From: Bacteroidota bacterium
GTDB taxonomy: Bacteria; Bacteroidota; Bacteroidia; Sphingobacteriales; Sphingobacteriaceae
Length of the DNA: 64,000 nucleotides
Reading direction: 5' to 3'
Assembly: GCA_013288485.1 (NCBI GenBank)
Contig: JABDBW010000002.1
Span: 1-64,000, forward strand
Part shown: positions 8,736 to 19,539 of the stretch, one piece after another
Position numbering within the stretch: the first letter of the stretch is position 1
Layout: the number at the start of each line of letters is the position of its first letter
Program-made: the position numbers and the translations under genes
The notes under the pieces: model-generated
Told to the model about the DNA's origin: nothing
The model's database searches: none
What the model saw: the letters and a program-made list of their open reading frames with translations, nothing else

Positions 8736-9599
8736 TTAATCTTCACCACTATTAGAAGGATAACTTGATAAATCATATTCATTAATTTCAAGCTTAAAAT
8801 TACCTTCTACACGTTCCGCCATATAGATACGGATATGCGGATGTCGTGCTAACGCAATGCGTGTAAACTCATGAACAGTTTCGTAAGGTGTTTTACATCC
8901 AAATATGAGACCCGTAATAGTTTTTTCCGGCATACAGTGCTCATTGGGATTTGTTGGTGTTGATTCGCTTACCCAAGCATGTTTAACGATTCTTCTTTCT
9001 TTTTCATAAGACCAGCAATTGTATTTCATTAAGATACTGTCCATAATGCTGTCAACCTCTTTATATGCTGGTACATAGTTCACATCATAAATATCACCCA
9101 TTAGAGATAGTTTCTCCGCATCAAATTCAAAGCAAATTCCAGCGTGGTTGTTGGCATAGTGGCTCCACATGAGGATGCTATCTTTCTCGGTTGTAACACA
9201 CAAAATACCGGTGTCACCGAAAAGAACCTCTTTTAATAATGTTTCTGAACTTGAATACGAACGTCTTGGAAGAATATATTCATAGGCTTTATAAATGATA
9301 TAATTCGAATCATGGATCAAATCAGGATTTGATTCCCGGATATAGGTAAACAACGCGTCAAATTCTCCTTTCTTTTCCTGTGTTAGGTATGCTTTGACAA
9401 GGTTTTCTAACTCTTCTGTTTTGGACAGTTTTAACTGCTTATTGTAGTTGGTTGATAGCTGGCATTCAAAGGGGTCGTTAAATTTCGCAGGGGGGGCAAA
9501 AATATATTTGATTGGTTTCAACAATAGATTTCGTCCGAGAACTAACCGATGCATATTTATAAAGTTTCGGAACCATAATTTATGCTTTAATGAAAACAA
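8736..9599 (-). CDS. DUF2971-like protein
   Basis: FAPPAKFNDPFECQ, LMWSHYANNHAGICFEFD, CWSYEKERRIVK motifs typical of DUF2971. Confidence 0.75.
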   Translation of the reverse strand: MFSLKHKLWFRNFINMHRLVLGRNLLLKPIKYIFAPPAKFNDPFECQLSTNYNKQLKLSKTEELENLVKAYLTQEKKGEFDALFTYIRESNPDLIHDSNYIIYKAYEYILPRRSYSSSETLLKEVLFGDTGILCVTTEKDSILMWSHYANNHAGICFEFDAEKLSLMGDIYDVNYVPAYKEVDSIMDSILMKYNCWSYEKERRIVKHAWVSESTPTNPNEHCMPEKTITGLIFGCKTPYETVHEFTRIALARHPHIRIYMAERVEGNFKLEINEYDLSSYPSNSGED

Positions 9600-9861
9600 C
9601 TATCAATCAGAGAAATAATAAAATTAGGGAAAGTAAAGATTACTAACAAGAAGAATGATTTTTTCGTGTAAGCGGAACGCCACCCGTTTTTAAGATCGAA
9701 AGACGGCAAAACAATAACATGATTAGCTTTAAATTGACACAATAAATAAAAAAAAATTATTTCCCCCCCAACTGAGCAGATATTGGACTTATCCCGTCCG
9801 TATTACCAGTATAATACCATCATTCAGAGACGGTATAATGAGCAGATTTTAAAACTGCGTC

Positions 9862-9996
9862 ATGGTACCTGATACTATAGTTGATGATGTTATTTTGATT
9901 ATACTCTCTATTGTAATTATCCTGGCTATCGCCGCTATTATTTATTTGGTGCGGGAGCAGTCGAAAGATAATGATCCAACAAAGGGTATTTTTTAA
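9862..9996 (+). CDS. Candidate 44-aa single-TM small protein
   Basis: ATG-TAA ORF MVPDTIVDDVILIILSIVIILAIAAIIYLVREQSKDNDPTKGIF, absent from the supplied track; ends 20 nt before FecR. Confidence 0.4.
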   Translation: MVPDTIVDDVILIILSIVIILAIAAIIYLVREQSKDNDPTKGIF

Positions 9997-10015
9997 ATGA
10001 TTTAAACGAAACAAA

Positions 10016-11014
10016 TTGGAAAACAACGATTTAAGAACCCTCTTTAACAGCTACCTCGAAAAAAAGGCATCGCCGGAGGAAGTAAAGTTATTGCTTGATT
10101 ATTTCCAAATGGAGAAAGAAGGCAGCCAACTTAGAGCTATGATCCTTTCGCAAATGGAGCAACCGCTGATAAACGAAAACGTGGTCAGTATCCATGAAGA
10201 TAGTATGTACAAGCGCGTGGCCGATGCCTTGTCTGTGCATATTGATTCCAGTGAAACCCATGTTTCTTTCTGGCGAAGGCCATTGATACGCATTGCTGTA
10301 TCGGTGGCAGCAATAGCCATTCTTATGAGTGGGTATGTCTTGTGGAATAATTCCAACGAGGAACGGTTTACCACGATTTCTGCTGCGTATGGCAAGATTT
10401 TACAAGTTGAGTTGCCGGATAGTTCAACCGTTTGGCTGAACGCAGGAACGACACTCATTTATCCTGAAAAATTTAAGGGAAACATCCGCTCGGTTACGCT
10501 TAGAAATGGTGAGGCTTATTTTGAGGTCAAACACGATAGCAAACACGCTTTCGTGGTCAGGGCAAACAAAGAAAACATAACTGTACTGGGCACTTCTTTT
10601 GAGATTAACGCCATTGAAAAGCAAAAAGAAGATAAAATAACAGTTAGTACGGGTAAAGTAGGCGTTCAACTGGCAGGCTATGATCGGCAAGCCGCCGTCT
10701 TCCTGTTACCGGGTGAACGGGCTGTTTTGTCAAAATCAGCCATGACCATCCGGAAAACCAAAGTTGACCTGTCCGATATTGCCGTGTGGCGCGAGCAACG
10801 GCTCATTTTTGAAGACCAGCCTTTGCCGGAAGTTATGCAAAGCCTTGAAAGGAAATACAACATTCAGATACGGATAGAGAACAAAAAATTACTAACCGAA
10901 AAGGTAAGTATGCGGCTGAATAACCAGCCATTGACAGATGTACTGACTGCGATCAGTTTTGCTAACCACTTTAATTACAAAAAAATAAATGATCAGTTAA
11001 TAGTAGTTAAGTAG
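10016..11014 (+). CDS. FecR-like anti-sigma factor
   Basis: Single TM; GKILQVELPDSSTVWLNAGTTLIYPEKF...RSVTLRNGEAYFEVKHD...FVVRANKENITVLGTSFEI. Confidence 0.9.
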   Translation: MENNDLRTLFNSYLEKKASPEEVKLLLDYFQMEKEGSQLRAMILSQMEQPLINENVVSIHEDSMYKRVADALSVHIDSSETHVSFWRRPLIRIAVSVAAIAILMSGYVLWNNSNEERFTTISAAYGKILQVELPDSSTVWLNAGTTLIYPEKFKGNIRSVTLRNGEAYFEVKHDSKHAFVVRANKENITVLGTSFEINAIEKQKEDKITVSTGKVGVQLAGYDRQAAVFLLPGERAVLSKSAMTIRKTKVDLSDIAVWREQRLIFEDQPLPEVMQSLERKYNIQIRIENKKLLTEKVSMRLNNQPLTDVLTAISFANHFNYKKINDQLIVVK

Positions 11015-11157
11015 GTGTGTCACCTCCCAGGGAGTGGATGCTAAAATGACCGGGTGCCCGATAAATCGGGTCCCGGATCATTTGATGTTGCTGCGTCACA
11101 GATTGGACCCTTTAACGCGGCATTGTTCAATAGTTCACCCATTAAACAAAACAAAGA

Positions 11158-14100
11158 TGGTAAAATTTTACCGCAACAGGTATTCCCTATGCTATAAATG
11201 TATGCGCATCACGACCCTCATCATCGGCATACAGGCCAGCTTTGCAAGTATATTGCTTGCAAACAGCACTAAAGCCCAGAACATCACGCTCGATGCTCAC
11301 CAGGCTGATATTAAACAAATTTTCAGCAGTATAGAAAAACAGGGTAATGTCACTTTCGTGTACAATGAAAAAGCACTCGAAGGATTAAAAGACATCAATA
11401 TCCAAATAAAGAACAAAACACTCCCCGAAGTATTACAAGTGCTGTCCTCTGAAGTTCCCTTGCAGTTTAAACAAGCAGGAAGTTTGATCGGCGTTTCGCG
11501 TATATCCGCCAAAACAAATAGCAAACCGCCCGAACCAATAAAAGCCGAAAATGTCAACGCACCACCCATAAACGTTTCTGGAAAGGTCGTCGATAAAGAT
11601 GGTCTGCCCCTAACGGGAGTAACCGTAAAAGTTAACAATGGTGCTTCAACCGCTACAGACATCAATGGAAAATTTGTACTTAATGTACCGGATGAAAATT
11701 CTGTTTTGTTATTTTCCTATGTAGGCTATGCCACACAGGAGATCAAAATAGGCAGCCAAAGAGTATTTAATATACAAATGTTAGTTGCGGATTCAAAACT
11801 TGATGAAGTACAAGTGATCGCCTATGGAACAACGACCCAAAGGCTAAGTACAGGCTCTATTTCCAAGGTTAGTAGCAGTGATATAGAAAGCCAGCCTGTG
11901 GGCAATCCTTTGGCAGCACTGGAGGGCAGGGTCCCCGGAATGATCGTGACTCAATCTAACGGTGTGCCGGGTTCGCGATTCAGCGTGCAATTGGAAGGCC
12001 AGAACGCGCTTGTTACAAGTGCCGGAGGATTAAAGGCACAGGTAAATTCTGATCCTTTATTTATTATAGACGGCGTTCCATTCGCACCGAACAACAATGA
12101 TATTAATCAAATATCATCTGCCGTTTCAACAAACGGATTTACGGGACTAAGTCCTTTTAGCATTATCGATCCGGCAGATATTGAAAGTATTGAAGTGCTG
12201 AAAGATGCAGATGCTACAGCAATATATGGCTCCAGGGGAGCTTTTGGGGTTATTTTGATAACAACCAAGCGTGGCAAAGCGGGAAAAACAAGTGTGAATG
12301 CTTCTGTTAACACAGGTTTTAGTTCCATAACAAGAATGATGGAAATGATGAATACCGCTCAATATTTGGAAATGCGGCAAGAGGCATTTAAAAATGATGG
12401 GGTCGCACCTACTATTACCAATGCGCCCGATCTGCTCTCTTTTGACCAGAACAGGTACACCAACTGGGAAAAGGAATTTATTGGAAACACAGCACATATG
12501 ACCGATGCTCAGGCAACCGTATCGGGTGGTAATGAGAATACCACGTTCCTCATTGGTGGCGGTTACCATAATGAAACGACCGTGTTGCCAGGGAGTAATG
12601 CTGACAGCAGAGCTTCATTTCACTTGAACCTGAACCAAACATCTTCGGATAAAAGGTTCAATGTTCAATTATCGGCAATATACACCTCCGACCTCAATAA
12701 AATACTTATTTCGGATCTTACAAGCCAGATCAATTTACCTCCCAATTATCCTGCACTTCAAGATGCTGGTGGGAATATTTTGTGGCAGTATAATGGCGCA
12801 TACCTGACCAGGGGCAATCCGCTCGCCTATTTAAAATATACTTATCAAGCCCAGACCAATAATCTACTGAGCAATCTCTTGTTCAACTATAAGGTACTTG
12901 ACGGGTTAACCTTAAAAACGAGTTTAGGTTATAATAACATGCAGGTAAACGAAGTACAAACCACACCGACCACAGGTGAGACTCCGCAATATGCCGTGCC
13001 TAAAGGGTATTCGCAATTTGGTACCAATACTATAGGGAGTTGGATCATTGAACCACAAGCGGAATATGTGAAGACCATTTCAAGAGGTAAATTAGATATT
13101 CTTGCCGGAGGCACCTGGCAGCAGAATACGGTCAATGGTTCTTATATCGATGCCACCGGATACACTTCAGATGCTCTATTGCAATCAGAAAGTGCGGCAG
13201 GAAGTTTAACGGCTACTAACAATTATAGTTTATATCATTACGAGGCAGTATTTGGCAGAATAAATTATAACTGGGAAGATGAATATATATTGAATTTATC
13301 GGGAAGAAGAGATGGTTCCAGCCGTTTTGGTCCGGGCAAACAATTTGGGAATTTTGGTGCGGCAGGTGTAGCCTGGATATTTTCAAAAGAAAAAATGATC
13401 AGCGAGAACATCCCGGTTTTGAGCTTTGGGAAAATAAGGGGCAGCTATGGTATCACGGGAAGTGACCAGATAGGAGATTATCAATTTCTTGAAACATGGA
13501 CAAGCACGAGCAATCCCTACCAGGGGACGAGTGGGCTTTATCCCAACAGGATCGCCAATCCTGATTTTAGCTGGGCTGTGAACAAGAAACTATCTGTAGG
13601 TTTAGATATTGGTTTTTTTAAAGATAGGATACTGCTATCCACAGATTTTTATTATAACCGAAGCAGTAACCAGCTTATTAATTATACGCTGCCTTATCAA
13701 ACAGGTTTTACGGGGGTGGTCGAGAATTTTCCTGCGACCGTGCAAAACAACGGTTTGGAACTCGTGCTGAACACTAAAAATATTGTATCTGATTCTTTTA
13801 GCTGGTCGAGCATGTTCAGCATTACTGTTCCTCAAAATAAACTTATCGCTTTCCCCGGACTTGCGACCTCAAGCTATGCTAATATTTATGCGATCGGCCA
13901 GCCATTAAGTATCATAAAAGGGCTGCAATACGAAGGGGTAAATAGTCAGACGGGTGTAATGCAGTTCAAAGATCAGAACGGTGATGGGGTCATTAACACA
14001 AGCGATCTTGTTCCTATTGGTAACCTCGACCCTAAATTTTATGGTGGCTTTCAAAATACCTTACGCTATAAAAATTGGGCATTGTCAATATTTTTCGAGT

Positions 14101-14534
14101 TCCGGAAGGAATTGGGCCGGAATTATTTAGCCTCTGTTTATGCTTCAGGCAATGGGTATGTGCCGGGCTTTTTTGCGAACGAGCCCGTAACTATTTTAAG
14201 CAGGTGGCAAAAACCGGGGGACATCACCAATATCCCGCAATTCACTCAATCAAGCAGTTCAGCCACTTATGCTTCCGAGCAAACATTTGCGAACTATGCT
14301 AACTCCGGGGAATATTCGGATGCATCTTTTATCCGTTTAAAGAACCTTTCCCTGGGATATAACCTGCCATCAAACTGGCTCAGAAAATATCACATCAGCG
14401 GCAGCCGTCTTTATATACAAGGCCAGAACTTGCTCACGATCACCAATTATTTAGGCAGCGACCCTGAAACGCAGAACTTAAATTCTTTGCCGCCTTTAAA
14501 AACATTAACCATAGGATTTCAAATCACGCTTTAA
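11158..14534 (+). CDS. SusC/RagA-type TonB-dependent outer-membrane transporter
   Basis: STN domain, carboxypeptidase-D-regulatory-like domain, TonB plug (VIAYGTTTQRLSTGSISKV), SusC-type barrel; likely start MVKFYRNRYS inside ORF 11034-14534. Confidence 0.92.
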
Positions 14535-14544
14535 ATTTTAAGAA

Positions 14545-15984
14545 ATGCAAAATTTTACAACACATATTGATGCCCTGACACGAAAGAGGTCAGGAATAAA
14601 GATAAGGTCCGTGTCATGGCCTGTAAAGAATGCAATGATCATTTGCGCTGTCTGCATGGCAACCTCCTGCAAGAAATTTGTAGAAATACCGCCCGCTATA
14701 AATCAGGTCGTTACTTCCGTAGTTTTTGCTAATGATGCATCTGCGACCTCCGCAGTAGTTGGTTTGTATAGCCAAATGACGCCCAGTAATTTACTTTTTA
14801 TGAACGGGGCGCTGTCTGTATATCCCGGCCTTTCTGCGGACGAACTTATCTATAACTCTACCAGTACTACTATTCTGCCATTCTATCAAAATTCTATCCC
14901 AAGCAACAACACCATTATACACACGCAGATCTGGAAATATGCGTATAGCCATATCTACCAGATCAATGCTTGTTTAGAGGCCCTTAACAACTCTACTACC
15001 ATCACAGCATCTGTAAAACAACAGCTAATAGGCGAGATGGAGTTTTGCAGGGCTTTATGTTATTTTTATTTAACGAACCTATTCGGGGACATCCCCTTGG
15101 TCACTACAACGGACTATGCAATAAATGATATAATGCCGAGGACGGCTTCCCCGCTTGTGTACAAGCAAATGGTCGCTGACCTTTTGAATGCCCAAGGTCT
15201 TTTAAGCACAGCTTATCCTACGAGCGGCCCTGTCAGACCTAATAAATGGGCAGCGACAGCTTTATTGGCAAGGATATATCTATATCAGAATGATTGGGCC
15301 AACGCGGAAGCGCAAGCCACGATGGTCATCAATTCGGGATCTTACAACTTGGTTAGCAATCTTAACAACGTTTTTTTAGCTAACAGTCCTGAAGCCATCT
15401 GGCAACTGATCCCTGTAAATCCGAGTTATAATACAGCGGAGGGCGCAACTTTCATACCCTCCTCAGCTACTATTGTTCCCACCTATACACTTAATAATTA
15501 TTTACTAAATGCTTTTGAAGCCACTGACCAGCGAAAAGTTGCCTGGTTAAACAAGAATACGGTCAACGGGGTAAGCTACTATTATCCCTATAAATATAAA
15601 GTAATGAGCAGTTCTACCAAAACGGAGTACAGCAACGTGCTTCGTTTAGCAGAACAGTACCTTATCCGTGCGGAAGCGAGAGCGCAACAGGGAAATATCA
15701 GCAATGCGGTTGCTGATATCAATGTTATCCGAAGCAGGGCGGGGTTAACAGGACTTTCTGCTACACTTAGCCAAGGTGCTTGCCTGGCCGCGGTAGCGCA
15801 GGAAAACAGAATAGAATTCTTTGCGGAATGGGGACATCGATGGTTCGATCTGGTCAGAACAGCTCAGGCTAATACGGTGCTTGGTGTAGAAAAAACGGGT
15901 TGGCAACCTTATGCTGCGCTGTATCCTATTCCCATAGGTGAGATCACCACCGATATTTACCTGACCCAAAATCCGGGGTATTAA
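14545..15984 (+). CDS. SusD/RagB-type outer-membrane lipoprotein
   Basis: MATSCKKFVEIPP lipobox; LRLAEQYLIRAEARAQQGN...INVIRSRAGL...ENRIEFFAEWGHRWFDLVRT. Confidence 0.92.
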   Translation: MQNFTTHIDALTRKRSGIKIRSVSWPVKNAMIICAVCMATSCKKFVEIPPAINQVVTSVVFANDASATSAVVGLYSQMTPSNLLFMNGALSVYPGLSADELIYNSTSTTILPFYQNSIPSNNTIIHTQIWKYAYSHIYQINACLEALNNSTTITASVKQQLIGEMEFCRALCYFYLTNLFGDIPLVTTTDYAINDIMPRTASPLVYKQMVADLLNAQGLLSTAYPTSGPVRPNKWAATALLARIYLYQNDWANAEAQATMVINSGSYNLVSNLNNVFLANSPEAIWQLIPVNPSYNTAEGATFIPSSATIVPTYTLNNYLLNAFEATDQRKVAWLNKNTVNGVSYYYPYKYKVMSSSTKTEYSNVLRLAEQYLIRAEARAQQGNISNAVADINVIRSRAGLTGLSATLSQGACLAAVAQENRIEFFAEWGHRWFDLVRTAQANTVLGVEKTGWQPYAALYPIPIGEITTDIYLTQNPGY

Positions 15985-16019
15985 AAAAGCACATTTACAA
16001 ATACTCTAATCAAACGAAC

Positions 16020-17300
16020 ATGAGAACATTTAAAATATTATTAGCGATCTTTTCTTTCACTATTAGTTATGCATTTGGACAAAGTCCGATAAAAGAAATT
16101 AAGATCGGTGAAAAAGTACCCGATGTATTTCTGGGCAAGATCTTAAACAGTAAAACTACTTCCGCAAGATTCTCTGATTATAAAGGCAAAGTTGTACTGA
16201 TCGATTTTTATGCGACCTGGTGTGTTCCCTGCATCGCCGCCCTACCTAAACTTGATTCCCTTCAAAAAGAATTCAAGGATCAATTAGTGGTGTTGCCGGT
16301 AGCCTACCAAAAACGGGAATTGGTGTCAGAATCTTTTAAAGATATCCCCAGTATAAAGGGTCTATCGCTTCCAGTCGTAGTTGAAGACACCATTATGCAA
16401 AAATTATTTCCTCATCATACTGTACCGCATGATGTAATTGTTGACCAGCATGGAATAGTGAGGGCGATCACCAGCGTAGAGAGCATCAATAGTGTAACTT
16501 TAAAAAGTTATATGTCTGGCAACGGTGTTCTTTTGACTCCAAAGGTCGATGTGGTCAGCTTCAATTTTGAAAAGCCATTTTTCATGAATGATAAAGGTAT
16601 TGAATTGCTGAAATCTCAATTCCTGATCACCGGATATTATGATGGTGTAGCATCAAGAGCGGGGATATATAAAATGGGGGCTTCAGTCAATACAAGGTTT
16701 GAATGTACCAATTGCACTATAAGAAATTTATATAGGGCGGCAATGCTAAAACGACCGGCAGGTTCTTTAGATCTGCCTGACAATAGGATGATCTTAAAAG
16801 TGAGTGATCCTGCACCATTTGACGGTCCAAAAATGTCCTCGTCAGACAGGCCCAACTGGAATAAAAAGTATTGTTATTGCGTTGACCTGATCGTCCCTCC
16901 GAATAGGGCCGGACAAATGTACGATCAGCTCAGAAATGGCCTCGACGATTTTTTTGGATACAATAGCGAACTACAAAAAGTAAAATTAAAATGTCTTGAA
17001 GTGAAGATAGTGGACAGCCTTAAAGCAAAATCAATTTCTATTAATTCCGTATTTGATAGGGGGGCTGATCTATGGACGTTTAAAAAACAAACAGTTCAAT
17101 TTTTTCTAAAATATATAAACCAATACTCATCGATACCCATTGTAGAGACGACCGGGTTTAACGAAAATATCGATATACAATTGACGCCGGATATCAATAA
17201 TATACCGAATCTAAGATCACAATTGCTGCTTTATGGAATGGACCTGGTAGAATCTTATCAAACTATGGACGTTATTGTAATTTCTGATAAGGTTAAGTAA
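16020..17300 (+). CDS. TlpA-like thioredoxin with additional C-terminal domain (DUF3738/TIGR03435-like)
   Basis: Signal peptide; VVLIDFYATWCVPCIAALPKL; long C-terminus with CYCVDLIVPP and further Cys residues. Confidence 0.75.
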   Translation: MRTFKILLAIFSFTISYAFGQSPIKEIKIGEKVPDVFLGKILNSKTTSARFSDYKGKVVLIDFYATWCVPCIAALPKLDSLQKEFKDQLVVLPVAYQKRELVSESFKDIPSIKGLSLPVVVEDTIMQKLFPHHTVPHDVIVDQHGIVRAITSVESINSVTLKSYMSGNGVLLTPKVDVVSFNFEKPFFMNDKGIELLKSQFLITGYYDGVASRAGIYKMGASVNTRFECTNCTIRNLYRAAMLKRPAGSLDLPDNRMILKVSDPAPFDGPKMSSSDRPNWNKKYCYCVDLIVPPNRAGQMYDQLRNGLDDFFGYNSELQKVKLKCLEVKIVDSLKAKSISINSVFDRGADLWTFKKQTVQFFLKYINQYSSIPIVETTGFNENIDIQLTPDINNIPNLRSQLLLYGMDLVESYQTMDVIVISDKVK

Positions 17301-17308
17301 TAAAGGGA

Positions 17309-17338
17309 ACAGGGGCCTATGATCTGAATGGCCCCTGT
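17309..17338. terminator. Hairpin between convergent genes
   Basis: Perfect 9-bp acaggggcc (17309-17317)/ggcccctgt (17330-17338). Confidence 0.65.
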
Positions 17339-17352
17339 GCCTTTGAAAAAGA

Positions 17353-17649
17353 TCAATCCTCATAGAGAACAGCAGACGGTGTTTGACCGGGTATCACACC
17401 TTGATGGGGATCGCCATTTATTAGTTGGCCTTGTGTAAAGCCATTTTCACAAGGATTGGCGGAGCCTGGGCAGTTTGTACTCATTTCGTCTGAAACATCA
17501 TTGTATTCAACGTATGTCGTATTGTTAGGCTTAAACCAGTAATAGCTGTCACCAGCCTTAGTCTTGTGGTTCGCAGCTTTTGTAGCAACCGCGCCGCCTA
17601 TTCCCAATACAACGGCAGCGATCATTAATGTCAATCTTACCTTTTTCAT
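17353..17649 (-). CDS. DUF6520-like small secreted peptide
   Basis: MKKVRLTLMIAAVVLGIGGAVATKAAN leader; short mature region with NCPGSANPCENGF; next to a MauE-like gene. Confidence 0.65.
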   Translation of the reverse strand: MKKVRLTLMIAAVVLGIGGAVATKAANHKTKAGDSYYWFKPNNTTYVEYNDVSDEMSTNCPGSANPCENGFTQGQLINGDPHQGVIPGQTPSAVLYED

Positions 17650-17737
17650 ACGTAATGTGATTGTAATTTGAAATAAAGGTGCTTACTCTATTTTACAGGT
17701 TTTCAGCTACGCCTGACTTGTTGGCCAACAAATATTT

Positions 17738-18181
17738 TTATGCAAAAGTTATTTTTGAATGATCGGTAAAATTCTCATGCCTTCTTGAAAATCGTAACGC
17801 CAGTATATTCAGAAAGATAAAACAAAGGTTAAAAACAACATGGGTCTTCCAGCTTAGTTGTTGTAAGATACCACCACATGTGCAAGGAAGGTGTTTGCTA
17901 AACATTAAAATGTAAAGAAGGTAGGTCGTAAATACGAATAACAATGACAATGATAAATTTAACCCTAAACGAAAAGTTCTTTTTATCAACAATAGTAAAA
18001 CGATAAGTAACTCAGATAAAGGGATCAATATGGCAACAACAGAGGCCCACGGCCCTATCAATGGAGATTTACCCAACTGAAATTTAAAGAGGTTGTAGTT
18101 TGTCAATTTACTTACGGCTGCATAAATAAAAAGCAGTATGAGTAAACTTGCAATAATTTCGATGGTGATCTTCTTTGTCAT
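17738..18181 (-). CDS. MauE/DoxX-like redox-associated membrane protein
   Basis: Four hydrophobic segments; HLPCTCGGILQQLSWKTHVVFNLCFI motif. Confidence 0.8.
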   Translation of the reverse strand: MTKKITIEIIASLLILLFIYAAVSKLTNYNLFKFQLGKSPLIGPWASVVAILIPLSELLIVLLLLIKRTFRLGLNLSLSLLFVFTTYLLYILMFSKHLPCTCGGILQQLSWKTHVVFNLCFIFLNILALRFSRRHENFTDHSKITFA

Positions 18182-18297
18182 GGCTAAAGATTTAAGTTTG
18201 ACCTTATTTTAAAAAACCACGTCTGACAGCCTAATTATCGCTATAGTGATTATCCTCTCTTTTCCGTTGTAAAATTAGCACAGCATTTAACTGCTTG

Positions 18298-18381
18298 TTT
18301 GTTCAATCAGTTCCAATGTTTGTCTATTCAGTTCCAATGTTTGTTTATTCAGCTCCAATGTTTGTCTATTCAGCTCACGGT
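18298..18381. repeat. Four tandem 21-bp direct repeats
   Basis: tttgttcaatcagttccaatg / tttgtctattcagttccaatg / tttgtttattcagctccaatg / tttgtctattcagctcacggt. Confidence 0.9.
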
Positions 18382-18390
18382 CAAAAAAAG

Positions 18391-18741
18391 TCAATTCCTT
18401 AAATAATGGGATGGGACATTTCCAAAGTATTTTGTGAATTTATGCGTAAAGGCAGGTGTATCTGCATATCCAACGAAAAGCGCTATTTGTTGAACAGTTC
18501 CATGCCGGGCAATTAATAGTTCCATAGCTTTTTCCATACGCATATTTAGAATAAACGTATAGACACTCGTTTTAAAATAAGTGGTAAAATGTCTTTTCAG
18601 GGTCGAAATGCTAATGCCAAACGCTTTAGCAATTTTGATCTCATTTAGTTCCTGCCCAATATTAGTTTCGATAAATTTCTTTATCTGTATTAACCTATCG
18701 ACATCGGAGGCAAGCAATATTATCTTATCACTTCTTCCCAT
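18391..18741 (-). CDS. Stand-alone AraC-type DNA-binding domain protein
   Basis: AKAFGISISTLKRHFTTYFKTSVYTFILNMRMEKAMELL...VQQIALFVGYADTPAFTHKFTKYFGNVPSHYL. Confidence 0.85.
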   Translation of the reverse strand: MGRSDKIILLASDVDRLIQIKKFIETNIGQELNEIKIAKAFGISISTLKRHFTTYFKTSVYTFILNMRMEKAMELLIARHGTVQQIALFVGYADTPAFTHKFTKYFGNVPSHYLRN

Positions 18742-18771
18742 AAGATCGTTAGTATCTCAACTCTAATAGAC

Positions 18772-19539
18772 TTAGCCTTTGCAACATAATGAAACCGTAC
18801 AACCAGCCCCAGGCTTGGAATCAATATGCAACTCTGCATCCAGCAACTTTGCCCGTTGGTACATAAATGCGATACCTTTTGATTCCATCGCATGTAATTT
18901 TTCCCGTGCGAAACCCAGTCCGTCATCAGTGATATTTAATAAAAAACAATGCTCCTGAAAATCCAAGATCAACTCAATGGTCGTAGCGCCCGCATGTTTT
19001 ACTACGTTCTGAATAGCTTCTTTGGCAATACGGAAGATCATCATTTTTAAGTCCACATTTAAAGTCCGGGCGGCTCCCTTGACGTTGAGTTTGTAGTCAA
19101 TGTTTTTTGTCTTCATCGTCCTTATTAGTTCGTCTTCAAGAATGGTCTTTAATCCGTTGGACTTTATATAATCGCTATTCAAGGAAAAACAAATTTTTTT
19201 TGCATCCTCTACCATTTGTTCTGTAATATCTGACACATATTTTATGGTTTCCAATTGCTTGCTGTCATATGACATATCCCTGAGTGTACACAAACTCATT
19301 TTTAGCAGGCAGGACATCTGAAGAATATTATCATGCACCTCCCGTGCTACTTCATTTTGTATCCTTTCAGCTTCTTCGATCCTGCCGTTTTGATACTCAA
19401 ATTGCATATGTTGTTTTTCAGAAAAAAAAGCGTTTTTCTTATTACGCATGTACATAATAAATAAAACGAGGAAAAGGCCGAATACTACCAACAGGATGGT
19501 GCAGGCCATAAGTATTTTAATGATGTATTGGTCTTGCAT
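18772..19539 (-). CDS. Sensor-less HisKA_3 histidine kinase (cassette B)
   Basis: One TM; AREVHDNILQMSCLL; IAKEAIQNVVKHAGATTIEL; TDDGLGF. Confidence 0.85.
   Translation of the reverse strand: MQDQYIIKILMACTILLVVFGLFLVLFIMYMRNKKNAFFSEKQHMQFEYQNGRIEEAERIQNEVAREVHDNILQMSCLLKMSLCTLRDMSYDSKQLETIKYVSDITEQMVEDAKKICFSLNSDYIKSNGLKTILEDELIRTMKTKNIDYKLNVKGAARTLNVDLKMMIFRIAKEAIQNVVKHAGATTIELILDFQEHCFLLNITDDGLGFAREKLHAMESKGIAFMYQRAKLLDAELHIDSKPGAGCTVSLCCKG

Noticed and set aside
9820-10026. 68-aa minus-strand ORF upstream of FecR
   Set aside because: The plus-strand 44-aa TM ORF is a more plausible coding sequence here; the minus ORF has no recognisable features.
11041-11110. Inverted repeats upstream of susC as a riboswitch
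   Set aside because: Short arms (cccgat/atcggg and an imperfect outer stem); no match to a riboswitch I can recognise. Could be a leader hairpin only.
12147-12569. 140-aa antisense ORF within susC
   Set aside because: Lies wholly inside a strong SusC coding region; no motif support.
18298-18381. Possible CRISPR array
   Set aside because: Units are head-to-tail without spacers and only four copies; better explained as tandem operator-like repeats.
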